This document shows, piece by piece, positions 43,140 to 52,398 of a stretch of DNA of 64,000 nt. The stretch comes from Bacteroidaceae bacterium (GTDB taxonomy: Bacteria > Bacteroidota > Bacteroidia > Bacteroidales > Bacteroidaceae): assembly GCA_017547385.1 (NCBI GenBank), contig JAFYPU010000012.1:1-64000 (forward strand). Reading direction: 5' to 3'. Under the pieces are notes generated by a model. The model was not told the DNA's origin. It did not search any database and saw nothing but the letters and a program-made list of their open reading frames with translations. Made by a program: the position numbers and the translations under genes. How positions within the stretch are numbered: the stretch's first letter is position 1; every line of letters begins with the position of its first letter.

Positions 43140-45632
43140 ATGAAGAAGTTGTTTCTTGCATTGTTGCTTGGGCTGCCGATGGTTGCCCAAGCTGACACCA
43201 TCCGTGTGGAACGCGCATGGATGACCGAACCGGTTAAAATTTTCTCGCCCTATCAAGTCGATTCGCTCAGTGCCAAGCGAGCCAAGTTCGACTTGAAGGA
43301 AGTTTTGTCCAACAACGCTTCGGCGGCTTTTCTCACACGTCAGGCTTCTACGGAAGTGTTGCACGGAACAGCGTTGTCCGCTCTCGACAGCACGGCCACG
43401 TTGCGCCTTGTGCGTTTCCCCGTGTCGGTTTCTCGTTTCGTGAAAGCCAAAATCTCAGTGAAGAATCTGGCATCTTATAAATTGTATGTCGACGAAAAGG
43501 AAGTGAGTGGGGGAGAAGTTAAGTTGCTTCCCGGAACTTCGGAAGTGGCTCTCCTCTGTTTGACGCAGCCTACTGCGAAAGACTCCTTCAGTGTCTGCAT
43601 TGAAGGGAAGAACTTGGCCGGTCTCACGCTTCCCACGTATGGTGATAAGCGTGCCTACACCATGGCCGAGATGTTGGAGGGCGATCGTCCCTACAGTGTT
43701 TCCGTTTCGCCCGATGGCAAATATCTCGTTGCATCCTACTATAACAAGAAAAGCGATGGCTCCAACCAATTCCGTACAGTGCTGTCCGAACTCTCCACTG
43801 GTCGCGAACTGATGCGCTTTGGTGAGTATAAAAACCTGCAGTGGCTGCCCACACGCTCTGTGCTCCACTTTACGCGTACCGGTGTCCAAGGAACAGAACT
43901 CGTGTACCTTGACCCGCAAACCATGAAAGAGACTGTCGTTGCCCAAGGGCTGCCTGCCACTTCGTTCACGCTTTCGCCCACCGAAGATTACTTCATCTAC
44001 AGCAAAACAACTGAGGGAGAGAAAGAGAACGGCAGCTTGCGCAGAATTCAAGAACCCGACGACAGAATGCCGGGTTGGAGAAACTGCAGCGAACTCTATC
44101 GTTATGATTTGAAAACAGGCTTGGCGCAACGTCTCACCTTTGGCGAGACCGGTGTCGGCCTCAATGACATCTCTGCAGACGGCAAGTGGTTGCTCCTTTC
44201 ATTCAGTCGCATGGATACCCGTCGCGCTCCGTTCCGTCGTGCCACCTTTGTGCGTATGGACGCTTACAGCGGCCGGGTTGATACACTTCTTTCCGACACA
44301 GCTTTCGTCAGTCAGGCCAAGTTCTCCCCCGATGCCAAGCAATTGCTCATCAAGGCCACACCGGCAGCCTTCGAGGGTATCGGTAGCGAAGTGGCTGAAG
44401 GACAAACGCCGCAGGGCTTTGATTATCGCCTCTATATCTACGACATCGACACAAAGCGTGTGCGTCCTGTTCTGCGAAGCTTTGCGCCCTCCGTCGAGAG
44501 TTTCCATTGGCATGCCGTCGACAACACCGTTTATTTCTCTGCCACCGATGGTGCCGACATAAGCATCTTCAGTCTTTCGCCTACCACTGAGAAGGTGCAG
44601 CGCTATCAACTTCCGATTACCTATGTGCAAGGCTACAGCATAGCCCGTGGCATGAAAAAACCTCGCATGGTGTTCCACGGACAGACCGGTGAGCGTGCCC
44701 GTGAAATGTTCCTTTGCACACTCTCGGCAGCCCAACCCAAGAGTCAACGCATCGGCGAAACGAATTTCGACGAGCAATTTGCCAACGTAGCCATCGGAAC
44801 TTGCCACGATTGGAGTTTCCTTTCATCGCGCGGCGACAGCATCCGAGGTTTCTACTTCCTGCCCCCCGATTTCGATAAGTCCAAGAAGTATCCTCTTATC
44901 GTCTATTATTATGGTGGTTGCACGCCTACGCCGAAAATGCTCGAGTTTCAATTCCCCCTCCAAGTGCTTGCCGCACAAGGCTACGTGGTCTACGCTTGCC
45001 AACCCAGCGGTGCCATTGGTTTCGGTCAGGAATTTGCTGCACGCCACGTCGGAACCTGGGGACAAGGCTCGGCCGACGACATCATTGAGGGAACCAAGGC
45101 CTTCTGCGCCGAGCACCCTTATGTGAATGCCGAAAAGATTGGTTGCATGGGCGCTTCCTATGGCGGATTTATGACGCAGTATTTGCAGACGCGCACCGAC
45201 ATCTTTGCAGCCGCCATTTCGCATGCCGGTATTTCCAACATCGCGAGCTATTGGGGCGGAGGCTATTGGGGATATACCTACGGTGAGGTGGCGCAATACG
45301 GCAGCTATCCTTGGAACAACCCCGAACTCTATGTGAAACAATCGCCCTTGTTCAACGCCGACAAAATCAACACACCGTTGCTTTTGCTGCACGGCACGGT
45401 GGATACCAATGTGCCCACAGACGAGAGCCAACAGCTCTTCACGGCTTTGCGTATTCTTGGCAAACGTGTGAGCTACATTCATGTGAACGGCGAAAACCAT
45501 GTCATAACCAATCACACCAAGCGTCTGGCTTGGCAGAATGCCATCTTCGCTTGGATGGCCTATTGGCTGAAAGACGAACCCGAATGGTGGGAAGACCTCT
45601 ATCCCACAGACAAGTTCGGACAGGACAAATAA
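43140..45632 (+). CDS. Exported S9 prolyl-oligopeptidase-family peptidase
   Basis: The 830-residue protein has a signal peptide (MKKLFLALLLGLPMVAQA), a beta-propeller N-terminal region and a C-terminal alpha/beta hydrolase. The triad is visible: Ser in GCMGASYGGFMTQYL, Asp in LLLHGTVDTNVPTDES and His in HVNGENHVITNH. It is probably a periplasmic dipeptidyl/tripeptidyl peptidase in the DPP-IV group, trimming peptides imported as nutrients. The start at 43140 gives the signal peptide; an upstream reading overlaps the previous gene. Confidence 0.9.
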   Translation: MKKLFLALLLGLPMVAQADTIRVERAWMTEPVKIFSPYQVDSLSAKRAKFDLKEVLSNNASAAFLTRQASTEVLHGTALSALDSTATLRLVRFPVSVSRFVKAKISVKNLASYKLYVDEKEVSGGEVKLLPGTSEVALLCLTQPTAKDSFSVCIEGKNLAGLTLPTYGDKRAYTMAEMLEGDRPYSVSVSPDGKYLVASYYNKKSDGSNQFRTVLSELSTGRELMRFGEYKNLQWLPTRSVLHFTRTGVQGTELVYLDPQTMKETVVAQGLPATSFTLSPTEDYFIYSKTTEGEKENGSLRRIQEPDDRMPGWRNCSELYRYDLKTGLAQRLTFGETGVGLNDISADGKWLLLSFSRMDTRRAPFRRATFVRMDAYSGRVDTLLSDTAFVSQAKFSPDAKQLLIKATPAAFEGIGSEVAEGQTPQGFDYRLYIYDIDTKRVRPVLRSFAPSVESFHWHAVDNTVYFSATDGADISIFSLSPTTEKVQRYQLPITYVQGYSIARGMKKPRMVFHGQTGERAREMFLCTLSAAQPKSQRIGETNFDEQFANVAIGTCHDWSFLSSRGDSIRGFYFLPPDFDKSKKYPLIVYYYGGCTPTPKMLEFQFPLQVLAAQGYVVYACQPSGAIGFGQEFAARHVGTWGQGSADDIIEGTKAFCAEHPYVNAEKIGCMGASYGGFMTQYLQTRTDIFAAAISHAGISNIASYWGGGYWGYTYGEVAQYGSYPWNNPELYVKQSPLFNADKINTPLLLLHGTVDTNVPTDESQQLFTALRILGKRVSYIHVNGENHVITNHTKRLAWQNAIFAWMAYWLKDEPEWWEDLYPTDKFGQDK

Positions 45633-45653
45633 GAAACAACACCTTCCACACGC

Positions 45654-45688
45654 AAAGGCGGAAGCTCCATCCCGGGGCTTCCGCCTTG
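45654..45688 (+). terminator. Terminator of the S9 peptidase gene
   Basis: The 11-bp stem AAGGCGGAAGC/GCTTCCGCCTT has an 11-base loop and is followed by GTTGTTTG. Confidence 0.75.
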
Positions 45689-45738
45689 TTGTTTGACAAC
45701 TGCAAAGTGTTTTCGCAAAATTTGCCGGTGCTTGCAGG

Positions 45739-45806
45739 AAAAGTGGCAGGCCTTGCCACTTTTTTGGCAGTGCTCGCCACTTTAGTGGCAAGGCCTGCCA
45801 CTTTTT
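45739..45806. repeat. 21-bp-unit palindromic array, GGCAAGGCCTGCCACTTT type (A6)
   Basis: Three 21-bp units carry GGCAGGCCTTGCCACTTT, GGCAGTGCTCGCCACTTT and GGCAAGGCCTGCCACTTT. Units one and three are complementary. It is nearly identical to the array at 58355-58422. The rest of the 352-bp gap holds the S9 terminator and the pyrK promoter. Confidence 0.9.
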
Positions 45807-45927
45807 GCGCGAAGCCTCCGGAAAGTTACACGTTTGCCGCGGCACATTTCGCAATCCCTGCCACGGCTTTCGCTCCGCACCGGTCAGGCTGCGGCTCGGG
45901 AATAAAACTAAAAGCTTCGCATTTTAC

Positions 45928-45958
45928 TTTGTATTCCACTCGCCTTGCACTAACTTTG
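45928..45958 (+). promoter_or_regulatory. -33/-7 promoter of pyrK-pyrD
   Basis: TTTG (45928-45931), a 19-bp spacer and TAACTTTG (45951-45958) lie 26 bp before the pyrK start. Confidence 0.85.
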
Positions 45959-45984
45959 CAAGCATATAGATAAATTAACACTGA

Positions 45985-46767
45985 ATGAACATGAAGAAAT
46001 ATGCGCTCGACCTGATTGTAGCTGCCGTGGAAACTCCACGCGAAGGCTATGTGCTGTTGCGCCTCACGCACGACGAAACGCTGCCGGAGATGCTTCCGGG
46101 ACAGTTCGTTGAAGTGCAAGTGCGCGGCTCTGAAACCACATTTTTGCGACGCCCCATTTCAATCAACTACGTGGACCGCGTGAACAACGAACTTTGGCTC
46201 TTGGTGCATGTGGTAGGCGAGGGCACACGTGCCATGGCCTCTCTCAAAGCCGGCGACACACTCAATTGTGTTTTCCCCTTGGGCAATGGTTTCACCGTGC
46301 CTGCCGGAACCGGAAAAAAAGTGCTCTTGGTGGGTGGCGGCGTAGGCACTGCGCCTTTGCTCTATCATGGTGAGACTCTCCGTGCCGCCGGCCATTGTCC
46401 TGTGTTCCTGTTGGGTGGTCGCACCGAAGCCGACCTGATGCAGCTTGAGCACTTCCGTCGTTATGGTGAAGTGTTGCTCACCACTGAGGACGGCTCAGTC
46501 GGCACTAAAGGCTTTGTTACGCATCATCCCGTTTGGGAGGAACAGCAATTCGACCTCGTTGCCACTTGCGGCCCCAAGCCTATGATGGTGGCTGTGGCGC
46601 GTATGGCCAAGGCCAAAGGCACTGAGTGTGAAGTGTCGTTGGAGAACTTGATGGCTTGCGGCCTCGGAGCTTGCTTGTGCTGCGTAGAGAAAACGCACGA
46701 AGGCAATGTGTGTGTATGTAAAGACGGACCTGTATTCAACATAAACCAACTGACATGGCAAATCTAA
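45985..46767 (+). CDS. pyrK: Dihydroorotate dehydrogenase electron transfer subunit
   Basis: The 260-residue FAD/[2Fe-2S] subunit passes electrons from PyrD to NAD+. The FAD-binding region (FLRRPISIN) precedes a nucleotide-binding [11 protein letters not shown]. The iron-sulfur cysteines lie in [12 protein letters not shown]...CVCKDGPVF. The gene overlaps pyrD by 13 bp, typical for the heterotetrameric class 1B enzyme. An ATG two codons later is an alternative start. Confidence 0.95.
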   Translation: MNMKKYALDLIVAAVETPREGYVLLRLTHDETLPEMLPGQFVEVQVRGSETTFLRRPISINYVDRVNNELWLLVHVVGEGTRAMASLKAGDTLNCVFPLGNGFTVPAGTGKKVLLVGGGVGTAPLLYHGETLRAAGHCPVFLLGGRTEADLMQLEHFRRYGEVLLTTEDGSVGTKGFVTHHPVWEEQQFDLVATCGPKPMMVAVARMAKAKGTECEVSLENLMACGLGACLCCVEKTHEGNVCVCKDGPVFNINQLTWQI

Positions 46768-47666
46768 GCGTTAACATCGGCGCAATGTCGCTGAAAAATC
46801 CCGTGATGACAGCATCCGGAACTTTCGGATACGGTCTGGAGTTTGCCGACTTCATCGACTTGAACGAACTCGGCGGTTTCATAGTGAAAGGCACAACGCT
46901 CAATCCCCGTGAGGGCAACGACTATCCGCGCATGGCCGAGACGGCCGGCGGCATGCTCAATTGTGTGGGCCTGCAAAACAAGGGCGTTGATTATTTCTGC
47001 GAGAAGATTTATCCGCAACTCGAAGGACTTGATACCAATGTGCTGGTGAACGTCTCCGGCAGCACTCCCGAAGATTATGCAGAGTGTGCTGCCCGCATCG
47101 ACGCCCTGCCCGGCATTCCGGCCATCGAGTTGAACATCTCGTGCCCCAATGTGAAAAACGGCGGCATGGCTTTCGGCGTAACCTGTGAGGGAGCTGCGGC
47201 CGTGGTCAAGGCGGTGCGTCAGGCCTATCACAAGACACTGATTGTGAAACTCTCGCCCAACGTTACGAACATAGCCGACATCGCTCGCGCCGTCGAGGCC
47301 GAAGGTGCCGACAGCGTTTCGCTCATCAACACTCTCATGGGTATGAGCATCGACATCGAACGCCGACGCTCACGCCTCAGCATCGGCACCGGCGGACTTT
47401 CGGGCCCGTGTGTCAAACCCGTAGCCTTGCGCATGGTGTGGCAGGTGGCAAAAGCCGTCAACATTCCCGTGGTGGGTTTGGGCGGTATTATGAATGCCAC
47501 CGATGCCATCGAGTTTCTCATGGCCGGTGCCACCGCCATCGAAATCGGTACGGCCAATTTCATCGACCCGGCCATCACCGTCAAAGTGGTGCGCGGCATC
47601 AACGAATGGCTCGATGCGCATGGTTGCAAAGACGTGCACGAAATCATAGGAGCACTCGAGGTATAA
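46755..47666 (+). CDS. pyrD: Dihydroorotate dehydrogenase, class 1B catalytic subunit
   Basis: The 303-residue FMN enzyme oxidises dihydroorotate in pyrimidine synthesis. The catalytic Cys is in [20 protein letters not shown] contacts are seen in the C-terminal [28 protein letters not shown]. Being paired with PyrK makes it NAD-dependent (class 1B). Confidence 0.96.
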   Translation: MANLSVNIGAMSLKNPVMTASGTFGYGLEFADFIDLNELGGFIVKGTTLNPREGNDYPRMAETAGGMLNCVGLQNKGVDYFCEKIYPQLEGLDTNVLVNVSGSTPEDYAECAARIDALPGIPAIELNISCPNVKNGGMAFGVTCEGAAAVVKAVRQAYHKTLIVKLSPNVTNIADIARAVEAEGADSVSLINTLMGMSIDIERRRSRLSIGTGGLSGPCVKPVALRMVWQVAKAVNIPVVGLGGIMNATDAIEFLMAGATAIEIGTANFIDPAITVKVVRGINEWLDAHGCKDVHEIIGALEV

Positions 47667-47691
47667 TCTCCCGGCATCCTGACATTTTTCA

Positions 47692-47751
47692 CAAGGCGTT
47701 TAGAAAATTCTGCAAGCACTCCGGAATTTTCTAAACGCCTTGCAGATTTTC
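47692..47751. repeat. 21-bp-unit palindromic array, AAGGCGTTTAG type (A7)
   Basis: Outer words AAGGCGTTTAGA and TCTAAACGCCTT flank a middle unit GCAAGCACTCC. It has the same plan as the array at 29599-29667. Confidence 0.9.
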
Positions 47752-47834
47752 ATCCCCTTGGTGAGGACCGTAAGTCCCTGCTGTTTGCACTTCACAAAGT
47801 TTAAGTTTCGTAAATAAAGATATATACCCAATTT

Positions 47835-47866
47835 TTTGCAAGCCATACGAAGAACTTCTATCTTTG
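47835..47866 (+). promoter_or_regulatory. -33/-7 promoter of the superoxide reductase gene
   Basis: TTTG (47835-47838), a 20-bp spacer and TATCTTTG (47859-47866) lie 85 bp before the start codon. Confidence 0.85.
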
Positions 47867-47951
47867 CTGCATCCGGAAGCCTCGGCTCGTACGAAAATCT
47901 TTCCGGTGAGAGAACAAAGACATAACACAAACTCTAAAAAACAAACGAACT

Positions 47952-48338
47952 ATGAAAACGAAGTTCTTTAAGTGCCAACATTGTGGCAACGTGATTGTGA
48001 AAACTGTGGACTCGGGTGTTCCCGTGGTGTGCTGCGGAGAAAAAATGGAAGAACTCATTCCCGGTACTGTGGAAGCCAGTGTGGAGAAACATCTGCCCGT
48101 GGTGAAGCGTCTGGACGAGTGTCGCATTCGTGTGGAAGTGGGCAGCGTGCTCCATCCCATGCAGCCGGAACATCACATCGCCTTTGTCTATGTTGAGACA
48201 GAACATGGCGGACAGATTCGTCACCTTTCCGGTGAGCCCGTGGCCGAATTCTGCACCGGAGCCGACAAACCCGTAGCCGTCTACGAGTATTGCAACCTGC
48301 ACGGACTTTGGAAAACTGAACTCTCTGCCGATTTTTGA
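47952..48338 (+). CDS. dfx: Desulfoferrodoxin (superoxide reductase)
   Basis: The 128-residue iron protein reduces superoxide to peroxide. The N-terminal rubredoxin-like centre uses CQHC and CC (residues about 8-31). The catalytic Fe site uses the His of EKHLP, HPMQPEHHI and the Cys/His pair in YCNLHGLW. It is the two-iron (desulfoferrodoxin) type. The ferritin gene follows after 77 bp, so the two probably form an oxidative-stress/iron unit. Confidence 0.95.
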   Translation: MKTKFFKCQHCGNVIVKTVDSGVPVVCCGEKMEELIPGTVEASVEKHLPVVKRLDECRIRVEVGSVLHPMQPEHHIAFVYVETEHGGQIRHLSGEPVAEFCTGADKPVAVYEYCNLHGLWKTELSADF

Positions 48339-48415
48339 AGAATATGAGGCGTGAGTCCGAAGTTCTTGAATGCCACGCTGTAAATGCATTTCGTTAACCC
48401 AAAATCTATATCCCA

Positions 48416-48940
48416 ATGATCAGTCAGCAACTTCAAACAGCCATTAACAAACAAATCAATGCCGAGCTTTGGTCGGCTTATCTCTACCTTGCCATGTCGA
48501 TGGATGCAGAGGCCAAAGGTCACAAGGGCGTGGCCAATTGGTTCTACGTGCAGTTCCGTGAGGAGCAGGATCACGCCCGCATCTTCATGAACTATCTCAA
48601 CTCTCGCGACGCTCGTGTGATGCTCGAACCCATCGAGGGCGTTCCCACGCATTGGGACACGGTGCTCGACATGTTTCGTGCCACTTTAGAGCACGAGAAA
48701 AAGGTGACGGCGATGATCAACGAACTCGGTGCCATCGCTCATGCCGACCGCGATTTTGCTTCCATGAACCGCGTGGTGTGGTTCATCGATGAGCAGGTGG
48801 AGGAAGAAGACACGGCTCGCGAAATGATACAAGCCGTTGAAGCTGTTGAGGACAACAAGTATGGCATGTACATGCTCGACAAAGAACTGGCTGCCCGCAC
48901 TTACGCCACTCCCTCACCCCTTGCTGCAGAAGGCGAATAG
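48416..48940 (+). CDS. ftnA: Non-haem ferritin
   Basis: The 174-residue four-helix protein stores iron in a 24-mer shell. The ferroxidase site residues are visible: Glu in INAELWSAYLYLAM, Glu and His in QFREEQDHARIFM, and later Glu in FIDEQVEEEDTAREM. It pairs with the superoxide reductase upstream, which helps to limit free iron and oxygen radicals. A strong terminator follows. Confidence 0.95.
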   Translation: MISQQLQTAINKQINAELWSAYLYLAMSMDAEAKGHKGVANWFYVQFREEQDHARIFMNYLNSRDARVMLEPIEGVPTHWDTVLDMFRATLEHEKKVTAMINELGAIAHADRDFASMNRVVWFIDEQVEEEDTAREMIQAVEAVEDNKYGMYMLDKELAARTYATPSPLAAEGE

Positions 48941-48968
48941 TCTTCCGAAGTTCCTCTGAGGCATCATA

Positions 48969-49012
48969 AAAAGCGAGGCCGGTTACCCGAAAAAGGTAGC
49001 CGGCCTCGCTGC
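48969..49012 (+). terminator. Terminator of the ferritin gene
   Basis: The stem AGCGAGGCCGG/CCGGCCTCGCT, extended by TTACC/GGTAG, forms a strong hairpin 29 bp after the stop. Confidence 0.8.
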
Positions 49013-49082
49013 GTTTGTGAGTAAAGGGGCGAAAAGGCAGGATTTTTATCGGTTTTTCTAAAGCCTAAGGCTAAGAGTTGAA

Positions 49083-49520
49083 CTAATTGAGTGCGAGAAT
49101 GAGCGAGCGTTCTATCACTTCTTCCAAACTTTTCCCATTGATGCGGATTTCGTTCCACATTCTCATATCCGGCTCCTCAAAAGAGTAAAGCACCTCGCCG
49201 TTGTCATGTGTATCGTAAGTGCATCTTTCTCCAAGGTATTTCTCGTTCTTGTTTTGCGGTAGTATTTTTACTTCTGTGGGGATGCATTCGGTGTGAATGC
49301 CGTAGAAAGTATCATTATCCACGTAGTAAAAAGCAAAATTAAAGCCGATTTCTATTACATAGTATTTGAAAATTTCTCGAGACACAGAACTCATTGCATC
49401 AATTCGATCGTTTTCCTGCCATCCCAATTGATCTTCATACAGATGCTCTCCTGGAGCAAAGAATTCGGGGATAACAATTTTCCTTTTGATGTTTAGTTTT
49501 TTTCTATAATTAAGTCCCAT
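49083..49520 (-). CDS. Hypothetical protein
   Basis: I do not recognise this 145-residue protein. The start at 49520 (MGLNYRKKLNIKRK) omits an implausible hydrophobic N-terminal reading. It is soluble, rich in aromatic and acidic residues (FAFYYVDNDTFYGIHTECIPTEV), and a lower G+C composition separates it from its neighbours. It stands next to the DUF262-HNH/methylase pair, so an accessory or immunity-type role is possible but unproven. Confidence 0.65.
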   Translation of the reverse strand: MGLNYRKKLNIKRKIVIPEFFAPGEHLYEDQLGWQENDRIDAMSSVSREIFKYYVIEIGFNFAFYYVDNDTFYGIHTECIPTEVKILPQNKNEKYLGERCTYDTHDNGEVLYSFEEPDMRMWNEIRINGKSLEEVIERSLILALN

Positions 49521-49560
49521 TTTTATGTGTGTGAAGTAAAAAAATAGGTAAACGTTGTGC

Positions 49561-49604
49561 AAAAATCCGCAGTGCTTGCAGATTTTTCTACAAGCACTGC
49601 GGAT
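49561..49604. repeat. 21-bp-unit palindromic array, GCAGTGCTTGC type (A8, short)
   Basis: Two units, CCGCAGTGCTTGC and ACAAGCACTGCGG, form one palindrome. It lies between the hypothetical gene and the DUF262-HNH gene. Confidence 0.85.
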
Positions 49605-49634
49605 CTCAGTAGAATGCCGTGCGGAAAATCAGGG

Positions 49635-50759
49635 TTACTTTCCCGATTTTCGTCTATTGCAGTCTCGGCAGAGCATCTGGCAGTTTTCGGAAATGGTTTT
49701 GCCACCGGCATGCCACGGCGTGATGTGATCGGCTTCCATCTCGGTGAGCTCGAAAACTCGATCTTTATGCGGACAATTGGGATTGGCGCATCTCCCACCG
49801 CACGCCTCATAAGCTGCCGCCTTTTGTGCCGGAGTGAATGTTCGGATGGAAAGGTGATGTTCGTCGTATGTGAGGAGGTAAGGGTAAATGCCTTTCTTGT
49901 TTGTTACATCGTCGTCCATAAGCAGACGGGCGGTTTCGGCTTCAAGTTGTGCGGCATCGAAAACTTTCTCCTTGAAACGATTATAGAGGCTTCCCCAGTC
50001 CACACCTTTCATCTCGCGACGCTTCTTGGGAAAGAGAGCACGCACCCAACTGATGACACTTTGGAAGTATATCCAAAGGGCAGAAGCATTTGCATCGTGT
50101 TGGTGTCGGCTCATGTACTCCTCAATTTGGTCTTCCGAGATCCATCGGATGGCAGTCTCAAAGTATTCCTGCCGAATGGCTGAGCCGGAGAGCAAATCAC
50201 TTGCCAAACCCTGTGCCGGGCAGCCCATACGACTGAAATATCGTTTGGCATCGCTTACCCACGAACCGGCAAAAACGGCATTTCGCAACTCCTGTTCCGT
50301 GAGCCGTTCACCTGCGATGTTAATGGTTTTGAACCATGACAAACGCTCGGCATCCGTTCCGCTGCATAGGTAAACCATGAGCCGATAGTTCAAGATGCGT
50401 TCGCGTTCATCGTCTTGCAGATTGTGAAAAGCACGAGGATGAGGAAAATCTCCCAAACGTGTGGAGAAATCTCCCATAACATATTGGCAAATCGAAATGG
50501 TGCGTTGCTGTCCGTCTATGACCTCATAAGGTGTTTCGGTGTTGTCGGTGCGGACGGCCCAATACATTACATTGAGCGGAAAACCTCGGAACACGGTTTC
50601 GATAACGGCTTCACGTTGTTTGTCTTTGTAAACAAATTCGCGCTGATAGGGTGGGCGGATGTCCAAATGGCCATCAAGACCACGCACACCGCCTTCGTTG
50701 TTGTCCGTATAACCGCTGCAAAGTTCGCGGACGGTGATTTCATGAAGCTGTATTTGCAT
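49635..50759 (-). CDS. DUF262 and HNH endonuclease domain protein
   Basis: The 374-residue protein has an N-terminal DUF262 (ParB/GmrS-like) domain with PPYQREFVYKDKQREAVIETVFRGFPL and the DGQQR motif at residues 82-86. A C-terminal HNH nuclease (about 316-374) holds two Cys pairs and the ADHITPWHAGG...CRDCNRRK core. DUF262-HNH combinations occur in modification-dependent restriction (GmrSD type) and other defence proteins. It starts 17 bp after the EcoRI-type methylase on the same strand, so the two are co-expressed and may form one system. The nuclease appears intact. Confidence 0.85.
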   Translation of the reverse strand: MQIQLHEITVRELCSGYTDNNEGGVRGLDGHLDIRPPYQREFVYKDKQREAVIETVFRGFPLNVMYWAVRTDNTETPYEVIDGQQRTISICQYVMGDFSTRLGDFPHPRAFHNLQDDERERILNYRLMVYLCSGTDAERLSWFKTINIAGERLTEQELRNAVFAGSWVSDAKRYFSRMGCPAQGLASDLLSGSAIRQEYFETAIRWISEDQIEEYMSRHQHDANASALWIYFQSVISWVRALFPKKRREMKGVDWGSLYNRFKEKVFDAAQLEAETARLLMDDDVTNKKGIYPYLLTYDEHHLSIRTFTPAQKAAAYEACGGRCANPNCPHKDRVFELTEMEADHITPWHAGGKTISENCQMLCRDCNRRKSGK

Positions 50760-50776
50760 GGGGATTGTATTTCTCT

Positions 50777-51748
50777 TTATTGTATACGTTTTATGAGTAC
50801 TCGTGTAAATTTTTCCTTACCATTTATTATTGGCTTAAAAAGGTCGTAAGCGTTGTCGCACCCATGATTGGCAATTCCAACAAGTTCGAATTGTTCAGGG
50901 CAATACTTGCTCATAAATGTAATGGGTACTCCCATGACACCGGAATAGTCGTAAGGAATTTCTGCCACTTTGTTCACATTGATGGCATCGTAGTTGTCAT
51001 AATGCGGATACTCTTCGGGCGTGTATCGCTTGTAGAGGAGAAGCGGCTCATGGCGTTTGGAGAAATCGAGATTGGTGAACCAGCAAATGTTGCCCATGCT
51101 GCGCCATTTCTGTCCGCTTTCGTCTTGCCAATAGCGTGTAGCGCGAGGTTCGGAGTCGGCAGGGACATGAAAGGCCATATCACCGGCATGATTGCCGAGC
51201 CATACGCGATTTTCCTTAAATAGAGGGAAAATATCTGCATAATGGATGGCATTCTGTGGACCTATGATTAGAAATTTTTTACCATGCTCTATGAGTTGTG
51301 CAACATACTCATTGAATAATGAAAACGGTGGATTGGTTACCACGATGTCAGCTTGTCGGAGCAGTTCCTTGCATTCGCCGCTTCTGAAATCGCCATCGCC
51401 ACGCAGCGGATGGATGCCAATTTCTTCAGGGTCGGGCACACGGTTGCCGTTGCGGTCGCCATCATAACTCAACCACACAGCCTGTTCGCTTGCGCCTTGA
51501 CTGAAGAGATCTGCATCGCGGTTTTTGTAGCATGTTGTGATGAGTCGACGCAGGCCGAGAGCTTCGAAGTTATAGGAAAAGTAGTGAAAAAAATTACTGA
51601 CGCGTGGGTCGTCGCAGTTGCAGAACACGGTTTTTCCTTTGAAGTGTTCGCGATAGTGGCGCAGTTCGTTTTCGATGTCGGGCAATTGGATGTAGAATTC
51701 GTCGTTGCGAGTCCGAGCCGCAGCGTTGAGGCTTTTGTTTCCGGCCAT
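50777..51748 (-). CDS. EcoRI-family adenine-specific DNA methyltransferase
   Basis: The 323-residue protein resembles the EcoRI methylase family. The SAM-related motif VFCNCDDPRVSNFF is followed by the catalytic NPPF (139-142) in ADIVVTNPPFSLF, diagnostic of N6-adenine methylation. The usual partner, an EcoRI-type endonuclease, is absent; a DUF262-HNH gene follows instead. Upstream lies an unusually structured 240-bp region. Its recognition sequence cannot be predicted here. Confidence 0.88.
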   Translation of the reverse strand: MAGNKSLNAAARTRNDEFYIQLPDIENELRHYREHFKGKTVFCNCDDPRVSNFFHYFSYNFEALGLRRLITTCYKNRDADLFSQGASEQAVWLSYDGDRNGNRVPDPEEIGIHPLRGDGDFRSGECKELLRQADIVVTNPPFSLFNEYVAQLIEHGKKFLIIGPQNAIHYADIFPLFKENRVWLGNHAGDMAFHVPADSEPRATRYWQDESGQKWRSMGNICWFTNLDFSKRHEPLLLYKRYTPEEYPHYDNYDAINVNKVAEIPYDYSGVMGVPITFMSKYCPEQFELVGIANHGCDNAYDLFKPIINGKEKFTRVLIKRIQ

Positions 51749-51751
51749 GGT

Positions 51752-51992
51752 GTGATAGCTTTTCAGAGCACGCGGCTATCACTTTCGCTCGGGTCATAAG
51801 AAAGGTGCAGACCTTTCCTTTCGCGTTCACGGGAAGCCTGAGAAGAAACCCGCCTACAACCGGAATAAGCCCACACCCATGTGGTGTGAACATTATCTAA
51901 AGGTTGTAGAAAGGAAGTCCCTTAGGGCTTCTCGTGAACATTATTCCGAGAATCAGGAAATCAGTTTCTCAGGCTTTTTCTTGAACGCGAAA
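51752..51992. ncRNA. Densely structured RNA candidate with pseudoknot (strand uncertain)
   Basis: Seven helices can form. Outer pair 51819-51829/51982-51992 (11 bp), 51834-51844/51966-51976 (11 bp), 51854-51861/51902-51909 (8 bp), hairpin 51872-51877/51883-51888, hairpin 51914-51921/51925-51931, hairpin 51800-51806/51811-51817, and 51752-51759/51775-51782 (8 bp). In addition CGGAATAA (51861-51868) pairs with TTATTCCG (51941-51948), crossing the third helix as a pseudoknot. On the plus strand a TTTG-N18-TAGCTTTT promoter-like pair lies at 51734-51763; on the minus strand it would be the methylase leader, whose last hairpin ends 4 bp before the ATG. I cannot name it. Confidence 0.6.
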
Positions 51993-52107
51993 TAATAGCT
52001 AATGCTTCTATGTTAGTATGTCAGATGTCTGGTTATTTTTTGCTCGTTTTTTGTTTTTTAGACCGTCCTTAGGCGTATGGCCGGGCGGCATGTGAGTACT
52101 TACGAAG

Positions 52108-52115
52108 CAAATGTA
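52108..52115 (-). promoter_or_regulatory. -7 box upstream of the methylase operon
   Basis: TACATTTG on the minus strand would start a transcript with a ~350-nt leader that passes through the structured region before the methylase. No -33 box is seen. The stretch 51993-52181 shows nothing else. Confidence 0.4.
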
Positions 52116-52181
52116 CGAAGAAATCCTAACATGTTGTGAATTTCGGTAATGACACTTTTCGATTTTCTTCTGTCGTTACGT

Positions 52182-52391
52182 TTGTGTCGCACCTAAAGGC
52201 GCGAAAACGAATGCGGCTTTAGTACCCACGGCTGTGCCATGGGCTATTTTATGACGGGGCTGTGCCCCTTTCTTTGTGGCGGCTGCAATTATCGAAGAGG
52301 TAGAAGCCCCAATGTGGGCGCAATAATTTAGCCCATGGCGTAGCCGTGGGATTTGTGAGGTGGGGCATTCGCGCCTTTAGGTGCGACACAA
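52182..52391. repeat. Long interrupted palindrome next to the RAYT-type transposase
   Basis: The outer arms 52182-52205 and 52368-52391 are perfect 24-bp complements (ending GCACCTAAAGGCGCGAA). Inner arms CCCACGGCTnnGCCATGGGCTA near 52225-52246 and 52329-52350 continue the symmetry with two mismatches. The whole 210 bp lies directly 3' of the transposase gene. This resembles REP/BIME-type elements mobilised by RAYT proteins. Confidence 0.85.
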
Positions 52392-52398
52392 TAATATA

